Source: Arthrobacter sp. AFG7.2
GTDB taxonomy: Bacteria > Actinomycetota > Actinomycetes > Actinomycetales > Micrococcaceae
Direction of reading: 5' to 3'
DNA: 64,000 nt
Assembly: GCF_002892835.1 (NCBI RefSeq)
Contig: NZ_PJMB01000003.1
Coordinates: 310,001 to 374,000 of the forward strand
Below, in pieces: positions 8,307-17,474 of the stretch (within the stretch, counting starts at the first letter, position 1; every line of letters begins with the position of its first letter). The notes under the pieces were generated by a model that worked only from the letters and a program-made list of their open reading frames with translations, was not told where the DNA came from and made no database searches. The position numbers and the translations under genes were made by a program.

Positions 8307-8683
8307 TGCTGCAGCGTTCACTCCCCTGGCTGGTGCTCCTGGTTTCAGCAGTCCTCGAAGCCGTGTGGGCCACCGCGCTGGGAATGTCCGACGGGTTCAG
8401 CAGGCCCGGCCCCACCGTCGTGTTCGCGGTCACGGCAACCCTCAGCATGCTGGGCCTCGGCTGGGCCATCCGCACCATACCGCTGGGCACTGCTTACGCC
8501 GTATGGGTGGGCATCGGCGCTGCCCTGACAGTCGCCTGGGCAATGGCCACCGGCGTCGAGACGTTCAGTGTGCTGAAGGTGCTGTTCATCGCCGGGATTG
8601 TTGGTTGCGCCGCGGGCCTGAAGGCACTGCCCAACGGGGCAGACGTCCACGAGCCGGAAACTGCCCGCTCAACCCGCCGCTGA
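8306..8683 (+). CDS. SMR-family exporter subunit, SugE/Gdx-like (second of pair)
   Basis: A 125-residue SMR protein with Glu18 in SAVLEAVWATAL, followed by GMSDGFSRPGPTVV and PLGTAYAVWVGIGAA, which closely follow the Gdx/SugE pattern. About 15 polar residues extend past the last helix. The start overlaps the previous stop (TAATG), so both subunits are made in a coupled way under the same riboswitch. Probable partner of the preceding subunit in a heterodimeric guanidinium/proton antiporter; broad quaternary-amine export is the alternative. Confidence 0.9.
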   Translation: MLQRSLPWLVLLVSAVLEAVWATALGMSDGFSRPGPTVVFAVTATLSMLGLGWAIRTIPLGTAYAVWVGIGAALTVAWAMATGVETFSVLKVLFIAGIVGCAAGLKALPNGADVHEPETARSTRR

Positions 8684-8696
8684 GCTGCGGGCAGTC

Positions 8697-8702
8697 TAGG
8701 CT
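8697..8702 (+). promoter_or_regulatory. -10 element TAGGCT, leaderless kinase transcript
   Basis: TAGGCT is followed by exactly six bases and then the ATG at 8709, so transcription is predicted to start on the start codon. Confidence 0.5.
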
Positions 8703-8708
8703 TTTGCC

Positions 8709-9335
<627 letters not shown>

Positions 9336-9371
9336 ACACCGGCACAGAAACCTCAACGAACAGGAGAACCC

Positions 9372-10364
9372 ATGGCACCACTGGTCCAGCTTGGTGACGG
9401 CTTCAACGTCAGCCCCCTCGGCTTCGGCGGAATGGCCCTGACACCCGTGTACGGAGAGGTGGACCCGTCGGACGCACTCCGGACGCTGCATCACGCGGTC
9501 GATTCCGGCGTCAGCTTCATCGACACGGCGGACATCTACGGCGGGGGCAGCAACGAGGAACTGATCGCGCAACTGTTGAAGGAGCGGCGGGATGAAATCC
9601 AATTGGCCACCAAGTTTGGGCTGGTGGGCACTCCGGCGGACGGCTATACGGACATCCGCGGTGACGCCGCGTACATCCGGCAGGCCGTGGACCGCAGCCT
9701 GCGACGGCTGGGAACCGACCACATTGACCTGTACTACATGCACCGCCGCGACCTCCGCGTTCCCATTGCGGAAACCGTGGAGGCCATGGCGGAACTTGTG
9801 CAGCAGGGCAAGGTCAGGCATCTGGGGCTGTCCGAGGTGACGGCCCAGGAACTGGAGGAAGCTTCCGCTGTCCACCCCATTGCGGCAGTCCAAAGTGAGT
9901 GGTCCATCTGGAGCCGCGACGTGGAGCGTAACGTGGTTCCGGCCGCGGCCGCCCTGGGAGTGGGTTTTGTGCCGTACTCGCCGCTGGGCCGGGGTTTCCT
10001 CACCGGCACCGTTGACGCGTCCAGCCTGGGTGAGAAGGATTTCCGACGCCGGATCCCCCGGTTTGCCCCCGATGCGGCGAGTGCCAACCAGGTTGTAGTG
10101 GACACGGTGAAGTCCGTCGCGGACGAGCTGAATGCCACGCCCGCGCAGGTCGCCCTGGCCTGGCTTCTTGCCCAGGGCACCCGGCTGGGCATGCCTGTCG
10201 TGCCCATTCCGGGGACGCGCAGGACGCACCGCATCGACGAAAACCTGGGTGCGCTTGCCCTCCACCTGACCGCGGCGCAACTGGACGCCCTGGGCGAAGC
10301 CTCGGACGCCGTCGTCGGCTCCCGCTCAGCGGATCCCAACTGGGTGTCCGAGGGGCGTGAATAG
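9372..10364 (+). CDS. Aldo/keto reductase (AKR)
   Basis: A 330-residue NADPH-dependent (alpha/beta)8 reductase. The catalytic tetrad can be read: Asp and Tyr in FIDTADIYGGG, Lys in LATKFG and His in YYMHRRD. The cofactor-binding end of the barrel is seen in VPIPGTRRTHRIDENL. It resembles the AKR13-type general aldehyde reductases (YakC/Tas-like). AGGAGA stands seven bases before the ATG, so this gene has a normal leader. Likely a detoxifying reductase of broad specificity; no partner genes. Confidence 0.88.
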   Translation: MAPLVQLGDGFNVSPLGFGGMALTPVYGEVDPSDALRTLHHAVDSGVSFIDTADIYGGGSNEELIAQLLKERRDEIQLATKFGLVGTPADGYTDIRGDAAYIRQAVDRSLRRLGTDHIDLYYMHRRDLRVPIAETVEAMAELVQQGKVRHLGLSEVTAQELEEASAVHPIAAVQSEWSIWSRDVERNVVPAAAALGVGFVPYSPLGRGFLTGTVDASSLGEKDFRRRIPRFAPDAASANQVVVDTVKSVADELNATPAQVALAWLLAQGTRLGMPVVPIPGTRRTHRIDENLGALALHLTAAQLDALGEASDAVVGSRSADPNWVSEGRE

Positions 10365-10367
10365 ACT
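10362..10367 (+). promoter_or_regulatory. -10 element TAGACT before the MBL-fold gene
   Basis: TAGACT ends seven bases before the ATG at 10375. This supports that ATG over an upstream GTG at 10357, which would lie before the predicted transcript start. Confidence 0.45.
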
Positions 10368-10374
10368 CAGTCGC

Positions 10375-11025
10375 ATGGAATCACTCATTCACGACCTTCC
10401 AGCCCTGACCATCCGCCGGATTTCCGTCAGCGAAATGGACAACAACGTCTACCTGCTGACCGCCAAGGCCAGCGGGCAGCAGGTGCTGATCGACGCTGCA
10501 GACGACCTTCAGGCCATTCATGGGCTGCTTGCCGATGCCGCCGGGGACACCGCCGCGGCGCCGAAGCTGGCCCTCGTTGCCACCACTCACCAGCACTGGG
10601 ACCATGTCCGGGCGCTGAAGGAGCTGGTGGCCGCCACAGGTGCGCCTGCCGCCGCAGGAACGGACGACGCCGACGCCTTGCCTGTTGCCGTGGACCGGCG
10701 GCTTGGGCACGGGGACACCGTAGCGGTGGATGGCTTCGAGCTGACGGCAGTCCACCTGCGCGGACATACACCTGGTTCTGTCGCCTTCGTTTATGAGGAC
10801 CCGGAAGGCCCGGCGCACATCTTCTCCGGCGATTCACTGTTCCCCGGCGGTGTAGGCAACACCCAGAACGATCCGCAGCGGTTCAGCCAGCTGATGGACG
10901 ACGTCACGGAACGGTTGTTTGGGGGCTATCCGGACTCCGCGGTCGTCCACCCGGGCCACGGCAAGCCAACCACCCTGGGTGTCGAGCGGCCGCATCTTGA
11001 GGAATGGCGCGCCCGCGGCTGGTGA
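10375..11025 (+). CDS. MBL-fold metallohydrolase (glyoxalase II-like)
   Basis: A 216-residue metallo-beta-lactamase-fold hydrolase. The metal motif reads THQHWDH (HxHxDH class), with further ligands in HLRGHTPGS, FSGDSLFPGG and HPGHGKPT. The GDSLFPGGVGNT segment is frequent in actinobacterial hydroxyacylglutathione hydrolase-like enzymes. It probably hydrolyses a thioester or similar small-molecule ester with one or two Zn/Fe ions. No mycothiol gene is near enough to name the substrate. Confidence 0.85.
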   Translation: MESLIHDLPALTIRRISVSEMDNNVYLLTAKASGQQVLIDAADDLQAIHGLLADAAGDTAAAPKLALVATTHQHWDHVRALKELVAATGAPAAAGTDDADALPVAVDRRLGHGDTVAVDGFELTAVHLRGHTPGSVAFVYEDPEGPAHIFSGDSLFPGGVGNTQNDPQRFSQLMDDVTERLFGGYPDSAVVHPGHGKPTTLGVERPHLEEWRARGW

Positions 11026-11052
11026 CCGCGAGCGGATATTCCGATTAAAAAG

Positions 11053-11086
11053 CGAAGGGCCCAACCGTTCCTGGTTGGGCCCTTCG
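11053..11086. terminator. Strong terminator between convergent MBL and DEAD-box genes
   Basis: A perfect 14-bp stem (11053-11066 with 11073-11086) and a six-base loop. On the minus strand it is followed by CTTTTTAAT, making it a typical intrinsic terminator for the helicase gene that ends at 11101. On the plus strand the tract after it (GACTTTG) is weaker but may also end the MBL transcript. Confidence 0.85.
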
Positions 11087-11100
11087 GACTTTGCTGGCGC

Positions 11101-12996
11101 TTAGCGGCTGCGGCGTTCGTTGGACGCCGGCGCCGAAGCACGGCGGGGCCCGCTGCGGGCGGGACGGCCGGAGCCGCCGCCGTTGCCTGCACCGTAGGAG
11201 CCACCGGAGGTACCACCGGTGTTGGAGGACCAGACTGCCTTGTTGCCGCCGCCGGCCGCAGCTGCACCTGCGGAGCGGCTGCCACCGGTCCGAGCACCTG
11301 CACCTGCTGCTGCGCGCTGGCCTGTTGCCGGGCGTCCGCTGCGCTGGCCGCCCGAAGCCGGACGGCCTGACGAAGCCGGACGGCCGGTGCCGCCACGCGG
11401 AGCGTCACTGCGGGTTACGCGTGACTCTGCACGGCCGTCCGAACCGCGGCCAGCCGATGCACGGCCACCTGCCGCGGGGACGTCGTTGCGGTGCGTGGAA
11501 GCGGTGCCGCGGCCACGGTTGTTACGCCGCGCAGCCGCTGCGGCAACAGCGCGGTCCTCGTTCTGCTCAGCCACGCGGTCGAAGGCTGCGCGGGCTTCGG
11601 TCCGGCCCTCGAAAGCAACGGCACGGCGCTCAGCGCGGGGAATGTCGGTACGGGTGGGCTCGGCCGAAACCTTGCCGCGACCGCCACGGCCGCCGCGGCC
11701 ACCGGTAGTGGGTGCAGCCTGGCGGCGTGCCCGCTTGCGCTCGGCGTTGGCGCCCGTGGAGGTGCCGCCGCCCTGCTGTGCTGCCTTCTTGGCCAGCAGC
11801 GCAGCGCGGGTGCGGGGATCAATTTTCTCAGCCATGTCGCCCACGAGCTCGGCAACCAGCGGGGAGTTGGCGGTGACGCGCTCGAAGTTCACTTCCACGC
11901 CGGCAGCCTTCATCAGCTTCTTCACGTCGCTCTGCTGCTCCGGGAGGGTCAGCGTCACCACGGTGCCGTCGGAACCGGCACGTGCTGTACGGCCCGAACG
12001 GTGCAGGTATGCCTTGTGCTCGGTGGGCGGGTCCACGTGGATAACCAGCTCGACGTCGTCCACATGGACGCCGCGGGCTGCGACGTCGGTGGCCACCAGG
12101 ACGCGGACGTCGCCGGAGGAGAACTCGGCGAGGTTGCGGTCACGGGCGTTCTGCGAGAGGTTGCCGTGGAGATCGACGGCGGGGATGCCGGCGTCGGTCA
12201 GGGTCTTGGCGAGCTTGCGGGCGTGGTGCTTGGTCCGCATGAACAGGACGCGGCGGCCGGCGCCGGAGGCGAGCTCAACAATCAGCTGCTTCTTGACCGT
12301 CTGGTCATTGACCACCAGGACGTGGTGCTCCATGGTGGTTACCGCTGCCTGCGGGTCGTCCACGGAGTGGGTCAGCGGGTTGGACAGGTAGCGCTGGACG
12401 ATCTTGTCCACGCCGTTGTCCAGGGTTGCCGAGAAGAGCAGCCGCTGGCCCTGGCTGGGCGTCATGTCCATGAGCTTCTTGACCACGGGGAGGAACCCGA
12501 GGTCAGCCATGTGGTCCGCCTCGTCCAGGACAGTGATTTCCACTGCCTCGAGGGTGAGGATGCGCTGGCGGATCAGGTCTTCCAGGCGGCCGGGGCAGGC
12601 GATGACAATGTCGACGCCGGCACGCAGCGCCTTTTCCTGGCGCGCCTGGGAGATGCCGCCGTAGATCACCGTGGTGTTCAGGCCGGCGGCCTTGGCCAGC
12701 GGCTCGATGGTGGCATTGATCTGGGTGGCCAGTTCACGGGTGGGTGCAAGGACCAGGCCCATGGGGCGTCCTGGCTTGCGGAAGTGCTTGGCTTCCCGCT
12801 CAGCGAGTCTTGCTACAAGCGGGATAGCGAAAGCGATGGTCTTACCGGAGCCGGTCCGGCCGCGGCCCAGGACGTCACGCCCGGACAGCGTGTCCGGGAG
12901 GGTCTTGACCTGGATGGGGAACGGCTCAACAATTCCCTGTGCGGTAAGGGTGTCTGCAAGGGCCTTGGGAGTACCGAGGGCAGCAAAAGTAGTCAT
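11101..12996 (-). CDS. DEAD-box RNA helicase (RhlE/CsdA-like)
   Basis: A 631-residue ATP-dependent RNA helicase. Motifs in order: FPIQVKTLPD (Q motif), GRTGSGKT (I), PTRELATQI (Ia), VLDEADHM (II), FSATL (III), VLVATDVAARGVHV (V) and HRSGRTARAG (VI). From about residue 420 the protein changes to a basic, Arg/Gly/Ala-rich low-complexity tail of roughly 200 residues, usual for actinobacterial cold-shock helicases and probably RNA-binding. It would remodel structured RNA in ribosome assembly or decay. The long upstream region with a folded element suggests post-transcriptional or cold control. Confidence 0.93.
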   Translation of the reverse strand: MTTFAALGTPKALADTLTAQGIVEPFPIQVKTLPDTLSGRDVLGRGRTGSGKTIAFAIPLVARLAEREAKHFRKPGRPMGLVLAPTRELATQINATIEPLAKAAGLNTTVIYGGISQARQEKALRAGVDIVIACPGRLEDLIRQRILTLEAVEITVLDEADHMADLGFLPVVKKLMDMTPSQGQRLLFSATLDNGVDKIVQRYLSNPLTHSVDDPQAAVTTMEHHVLVVNDQTVKKQLIVELASGAGRRVLFMRTKHHARKLAKTLTDAGIPAVDLHGNLSQNARDRNLAEFSSGDVRVLVATDVAARGVHVDDVELVIHVDPPTEHKAYLHRSGRTARAGSDGTVVTLTLPEQQSDVKKLMKAAGVEVNFERVTANSPLVAELVGDMAEKIDPRTRAALLAKKAAQQGGGTSTGANAERKRARRQAAPTTGGRGGRGGRGKVSAEPTRTDIPRAERRAVAFEGRTEARAAFDRVAEQNEDRAVAAAAARRNNRGRGTASTHRNDVPAAGGRASAGRGSDGRAESRVTRSDAPRGGTGRPASSGRPASGGQRSGRPATGQRAAAGAGARTGGSRSAGAAAAGGGNKAVWSSNTGGTSGGSYGAGNGGGSGRPARSGPRRASAPASNERRSR

Positions 12997-13175
12997 GTAT
13001 GTATACGGTCTTTCAGGCGGTATCCAGGCGGATATCGGCCCCCGATGCCGGTTGGACCAGGGGTTCGCCGAAGAAAAGTCAGGTGATCAACCGGGCCGCT
13101 GCAAATAAGGGGCAGCCGGCCGGGACCAAATGGAACGCGTTCATCGACGCAGGATGTGCCTCTCACATGAAAATA

Positions 13176-13222
13176 CCCACTTCCCGGTTCCGGGACTCCA
13201 GAAAACTCAGGAGAAAAGTGGG
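13176..13222 (-). other. Branched RNA-like element in the helicase leader
   Basis: CCCACTT (13176-13182) pairs with AAGTGGG (13216-13222); inside lie two further hairpins, CCGG/CCGG and CTCC/GGAG, giving a compact three-way shape. It lies just downstream of a -10-like TAGACT on the minus strand (13252-13247), so it would open the roughly 240-base helicase leader. The rest of 12997-13328 shows no convincing gene. Function unknown; inference only. Confidence 0.35.
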
Positions 13223-13328
13223 CATCACTGCACATCAAGTTCCCCCAGTCTAGCATCCCCCGCAGTTTCCCTTCTCCACCCCGTGCCCTGCCATTGCCCT
13301 GGCTGCCCGGGCGGGGCAGGCTTGAGGC

Positions 13329-14096
13329 ATGAATGAACACGCGGCCCACCAGCATGAAGCGCAGGACAGACAGCACGACGGCGGTCCGGGCCTTCCGGGC
13401 GGTACGCTCGCCGAAGGTGTGGCAATTCACGCCGGCGGGGCCGATGCCGCTGCCACTTGGGACGAGCGCTACCGGAGCAAACCGCAGCTGTGGAGCGGCA
13501 AACCTAACCCGCAACTGGTCCGGGAGGCCGGCGGCCTCCGCGCCGGGAAGGCACTGGACCTGGGTTGCGGTGAAGGAGCGGATGCCATCTGGCTTGCCCA
13601 ACAGGGCTGGACGGTGACCGCCGTCGACGTCTCAGAGGTGGCCCTGGACCGGGCCCGCTCCCATGAAAAGGCGGCACTGGCCCGGGAAAGCGTCCATGCG
13701 GCGGAAGGTGCCATCGGGAGCCGTATTACCTGGCAGCAGGCGGACCTTGGGCAGTGGGAGCCCGGAGACACCTTCGACCTGGTGACAGCACAGTTCCTGC
13801 ATTCGCAGGAGCTCGCCTGGCAGAAGCCGCTGCGCACGGCTGCAGGTGCGGTCAATCCCGGCGGCACGTTGCTGGTGGTGGGCCACCATCCGGACCGGCT
13901 GCCGCCGTGGGGCAGCGAGCACCATCACCACAGGGAGATGTTCTACACCGGCGCGGAGCTGGTCCGGGAGCTGGGACTGGACGGGCCCGATTGGCAGCTG
14001 GAGGTCCAGACCAGCCGGGAGCGGCCGGTCACCGGCCCGGACGGCCGGCATGCAACGATCGCCGACGTCGTGCTGCGGGCCACCCGGCTGGCCTGA
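13329..14096 (+). CDS. Class I SAM-dependent methyltransferase
   Basis: A 255-residue protein with the glycine-rich SAM motif LDLGCGEGADAIWLAQ (motif I), acidic TAVDVSEVALDRA (motif II) and FDLVTAQFLH (motif IV). The first 40 residues are His/Gly-rich and variable. The core resembles the thiopurine/tellurite-type small-molecule methyltransferases (WDERYRSKPQLWSGKPN near the start of the domain is typical). A HHHH stretch lies at about residue 198. Substrate not predictable. Divergent from the helicase gene. Confidence 0.85.
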   Translation: MNEHAAHQHEAQDRQHDGGPGLPGGTLAEGVAIHAGGADAAATWDERYRSKPQLWSGKPNPQLVREAGGLRAGKALDLGCGEGADAIWLAQQGWTVTAVDVSEVALDRARSHEKAALARESVHAAEGAIGSRITWQQADLGQWEPGDTFDLVTAQFLHSQELAWQKPLRTAAGAVNPGGTLLVVGHHPDRLPPWGSEHHHHREMFYTGAELVRELGLDGPDWQLEVQTSRERPVTGPDGRHATIADVVLRATRLA

Positions 14097-14174
14097 GCCC
14101 CGGCCGCGCCAGGCAGTTTTTGTTCCGCTAAGCAGACTTCGGAGGGCTTCAACCCTACTTATCCGGGCGAAAAC

Positions 14175-15560
14175 TCAGGGAGTTTTCACGGTGACCCGAG
14201 GTGCCACGATGGCCGCCGCAACGGCTACCACGGCGGCAAGGGCGAAGACCCCGGCGAAGGAGCCCGCCGTCGTCGTAAAGGCCGTGAACACAATGCCCGT
14301 GGTGGCGAGCGCAAGCGCCCCGCCCAGGGAATCCGCAATGGACATGGCGGAGCTGTTGAAGCCCTCGCTCTCCTTGGAGGACAACGCCAACGTCATGACG
14401 CTGAGCCGCGGGTACAGCAGCCCCATGCCGCCACCGGCGGAGATCCACCCCGCGATGGCCACTGCGGCAGGCCACCCGAGCGCCGTGGTGGCCAGGGCGA
14501 GGACCACCGCTGCGAAGACCATCACCGCCCCGATACTCACTGCGCCGCGGTGGGACAGCCTGGTACCGAGCCGTCCCTGAACCGCTGACCCGGCCGCCCA
14601 TGCCAGCGCACCGCCAGTCAGCGTAAGGCCCGCAAAGGTGGGTGAAAAGGCGTACTGCTCAATCAGCAGGTACGGCAGGTAAACCTCGGCACCAAAGAAC
14701 GCAGCCGACGCGAGCCCGCGCGTCAGGATCACGCTGGGCAGCCCGCGCCGGGCGGTGAGGGTGCCGCGCGGAACCAGTGGCCGGACGGCCAACAGCGCCA
14801 CGGCGACTGCGGCGACGGCAAGGGCACCGGACGCGGCCGGAACGCCGGGAAGACGCACCCCGGACGACAGGTTGAGCCCGAGCACCGCGGCAGCCGCCAG
14901 CCCCGCCCACCCCAGCCGGCCGACTGCCCACGGTGGCGAGGACTGGCTGGAGGGTTCACTGTCCAGCCCCCGCAGCACGGGGGCGATCATCAGCAGCGCC
15001 GGGACGACCAGGCCCACCACGCCCAGGAAAACCCAGTGCCAGCTGAAGACCTGGGCCACGATTCCGGCTGCGAACGGTCCCACCAGCGACGGAATAACCC
15101 ACGCCGCGGAGAAGGCCGCGAAAATCTTCGGGTGCAGCGCGCCGGGATAGATGCGGGCCACCAGCACATACAGCGAAACGGTCAACGCTCCCCCGCCCAG
15201 GCCCTGCACCAGGCGGCCTGCCACCAGCACCGACATGGACACGGCGGTTCCGGCGATCAGCAGGCCCAGCACAAACAGCGCCACCGAGGCATAGAGCGGG
15301 ACGGCGGGGCCGCGCCGGTCGGACCAGTTTCCGGCAGCAACCATGCCGATCACACCGGTTGCAAGGGGCCCGGCGAAGGCGAGCGCGTAGAGGTTGGCGC
15401 CGTCCAGTTCGCGGCTGACGAGGGGCATGATGGTGGTGACAGCAAGGGATTCGAAGGCGGCCAGGAACACCAGCGCGCACGTCCCCACCGTTACCCAGAG
15501 GTACGGGCCGCGGAGGATGCCGGCCGCCGGACGGGTGGCTGGGACAACAGAGTCCTGCAC
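14175..15560 (-). CDS. MFS transporter (drug exporter-like, 12-14 TM)
   Basis: A 461-residue major facilitator protein. The loop after helix 2 reads GNWSDRRGPAVPLY (motif A-like) and GRLVQGLGGGALTVSLYVL matches the motif B/C region of multidrug exporters. The start is taken at the GTG at 15560, 15 bases after the stop of the neighbouring MFS gene; the region upstream in the same frame belongs to that gene. Probably a proton-driven exporter of unknown substrate. Two MFS genes in a row on one strand suggest a shared transcript. Confidence 0.82.
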   Translation of the reverse strand: MQDSVVPATRPAAGILRGPYLWVTVGTCALVFLAAFESLAVTTIMPLVSRELDGANLYALAFAGPLATGVIGMVAAGNWSDRRGPAVPLYASVALFVLGLLIAGTAVSMSVLVAGRLVQGLGGGALTVSLYVLVARIYPGALHPKIFAAFSAAWVIPSLVGPFAAGIVAQVFSWHWVFLGVVGLVVPALLMIAPVLRGLDSEPSSQSSPPWAVGRLGWAGLAAAAVLGLNLSSGVRLPGVPAASGALAVAAVAVALLAVRPLVPRGTLTARRGLPSVILTRGLASAAFFGAEVYLPYLLIEQYAFSPTFAGLTLTGGALAWAAGSAVQGRLGTRLSHRGAVSIGAVMVFAAVVLALATTALGWPAAVAIAGWISAGGGMGLLYPRLSVMTLALSSKESEGFNSSAMSIADSLGGALALATTGIVFTAFTTTAGSFAGVFALAAVVAVAAAIVAPRVTVKTP

Positions 15561-15574
15561 GTTACGCGGGCCCT

Positions 15575-16891
15575 TCAGCTGACGTACCGGTCGCGGCCGG
15601 CACGGTATCCAAAGATGCCCGCCAGCAGCCCGACGGCAAGGAACAGGACACCTGCGGCAGTGAATGACCCGGTGGCCTGGTGCAGCTGGCCCACCATCAG
15701 CGTCCCGGTGGACCCCAGCCCGTACCCCACGCCCTGCATCATGCCGGAGAGGTGCGCCGCGGTATGGCCGTCGCGGGTCCGGAGCATGATCATGGTGAGG
15801 GCCACGGCGGTCAGGCTTCCCTGGCCAAGCCCAAGGAGGCCCGCCCACACCCACACGAGCTCCAGGGGACCGAAGATACTGAGGGCGAAGCCGGCTCCGG
15901 TCATCAGGGCAACCACAGTGTTGATGGCGCGCTGGTCGCGGAACCTGGCTGCGAGTGCCGGCGCGAACAGCGAGCCGAGCATCTGCAGCACGATGCACAT
16001 CGAGACGATGAGCCCGGCTGTTGCCCCGTCCACGCCCCTTTCCCGCAGGATAGGAGCCAGCCACGCGAAGACGCTGAAGGACATCATGGCCTGCAGCACC
16101 ATGAAAATGGTCACCTGCCAGGCAACCGGGGAGCGCCAGACGTTGACGCCGTCCTTGACCGGGTGATGCTGGATGCGGGGCTGGCGGACGGCCACCGGGA
16201 GGAAGAGCAGAAGGACGACGGCGGCAGGCACCACCCAGAACCACAGCGCCTGGGTCCATTCACCCGTCGCCTTGTAGACCGGGTATGTGAAGCCCGCCCC
16301 GAGCGCCGCCGAGGCGCAGATGGCGGTGGTGTAGAGCCCGCCCATCAGGCCCAGCCGGTGCGGGAAATCCCGTTTCACCAGTCCGGGGAGCAGCACGTTG
16401 CAGAGGGCGATCGCGGCGCCGCAGGCCGCAGTCCCGGCCAGGAGCGCCGGCAGGTGGCCGGCCCCTTGCCCGGTTCCCGGCAGCCCCACCGCAGCGGGGC
16501 GGAGCAGAAGCCCCGCGGTGAGCACTGCCATGGCAGCCAGGAGTACGCGTTCGGCGCCGAACCGCCGGGCCAGTACAGGAGCGAGCGGGGCGAACACACC
16601 CAGCAGGGTAACGGGCACGGTGGTCAGTACCACCACCGCCCAGCCGGGCAGGGCGGCCTGTGAGGTCACCTCGGGAAGGACGGCGGAGAAGCTGGAGAAG
16701 ACTGTGCGCAGGTTCAGCCCGATCAGGACCAGGCACAGTCCCAGGTACACGAGCTGCCGGCGGCTCCCAACGACGGTTGGCCCGGGTGCGGGCGCCTCAT
16801 CGACCTCGGCGTCCACCAGGGTGCCTTGGTTGTCCTTCGCCGCGGGTCCGCCGCCCCGCTGCTTCCTTGCCTCGGCGTTCGTCGCTTCCAT
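15575..16891 (-). CDS. MFS transporter, CynX/NimT family
   Basis: A 438-residue 12-helix transporter. LGLCLVLIGLNLRTVFSSFSAVLPEV near the N-terminus and ACGAAIALCNVLLPGLVKRDFP are characteristic of the CynX/NimT (cyanate/nitroimidazole) branch. The N-terminal 45 residues are polar and variable. The ATG at 16891 has a GGGCGGG run upstream; an earlier in-frame codon at 16933 is possible. Substrate unknown; members export small anions or drugs. Confidence 0.85.
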   Translation of the reverse strand: MEATNAEARKQRGGGPAAKDNQGTLVDAEVDEAPAPGPTVVGSRRQLVYLGLCLVLIGLNLRTVFSSFSAVLPEVTSQAALPGWAVVVLTTVPVTLLGVFAPLAPVLARRFGAERVLLAAMAVLTAGLLLRPAAVGLPGTGQGAGHLPALLAGTAACGAAIALCNVLLPGLVKRDFPHRLGLMGGLYTTAICASAALGAGFTYPVYKATGEWTQALWFWVVPAAVVLLLFLPVAVRQPRIQHHPVKDGVNVWRSPVAWQVTIFMVLQAMMSFSVFAWLAPILRERGVDGATAGLIVSMCIVLQMLGSLFAPALAARFRDQRAINTVVALMTGAGFALSIFGPLELVWVWAGLLGLGQGSLTAVALTMIMLRTRDGHTAAHLSGMMQGVGYGLGSTGTLMVGQLHQATGSFTAAGVLFLAVGLLAGIFGYRAGRDRYVS

Positions 16892-16972
16892 CACCCGCCC
16901 ATTCTTGCAGGACTTGTTTCTCCGGTTATCCACATAGAAGCAAGCGCCCTCCCGCTACCGCAGGTCCGGACC

Positions 16973-16978
16973 TAGCTT
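16973..16978 (+). promoter_or_regulatory. -10 element TAGCTT, leaderless small membrane protein gene
   Basis: TAGCTT, six bases, then the ATG at 16985: the predicted transcript begins at the start codon. Confidence 0.45.
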
Positions 16979-16984
16979 TGACGC

Positions 16985-17380
16985 ATGGGCAACATCCAGC
17001 CACCCGGGCCAAACATTCCAATATCCGATTCAGCGCCTCCAGCCGGGATCACTCGTTCTGCCACCTCCAGCCTGATGCTGGCCGTGATTGCCCCGGCCAG
17101 CATCTATCTCACCTTTCCTGTCGCGCTGATCGGAATTATGGGGGCCGCTGATGCGGGCGAGCACACTTTGTTCTCCTGGCTGGCCCCGTTAATCTTCTGG
17201 AGCCTTCCCGTGCCGCTGGGAGTCATCTCCATCTCCCTGGCTCTGTCCACCATCAGGAGGTTTGGGCCCGAGTCCGAAAATGGGCGCATCGCGGTGAAGT
17301 CATTGTGGATATCCAGCATTGTTTGCATCGTAGGATTCTTCGCCACACTGCGCTTCATGCACGGAATGCGGTACTTCTGA
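16985..17380 (+). CDS. Small membrane protein of unknown function
   Basis: A 131-residue protein: about 30 polar, Pro/Ser-rich residues, then three hydrophobic segments (about 31-55, 66-86, 108-126) separated by short loops. No family recognised. It lies between the CynX-like transporter and trmB and appears to have its own leaderless promoter. Base composition is slightly less GC-rich than its neighbours in the membrane part. Confidence 0.6.
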   Translation: MGNIQPPGPNIPISDSAPPAGITRSATSSLMLAVIAPASIYLTFPVALIGIMGAADAGEHTLFSWLAPLIFWSLPVPLGVISISLALSTIRRFGPESENGRIAVKSLWISSIVCIVGFFATLRFMHGMRYF

Positions 17381-17474
17381 AGCGCCCACCCCGGGCCGGA
17401 AGCGCTTCCATACGTCCGCGGCTGTCTGCCGCTGCTTTCTTCATCCATCTCCGTCCGCCGGTATTCTGGAAGGG

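Noticed and set aside
11491-13086. A 531-codon plus-strand frame opposite the DEAD-box helicase
   Set aside because: The helicase motifs are complete on the minus strand; the shadow has no motif.
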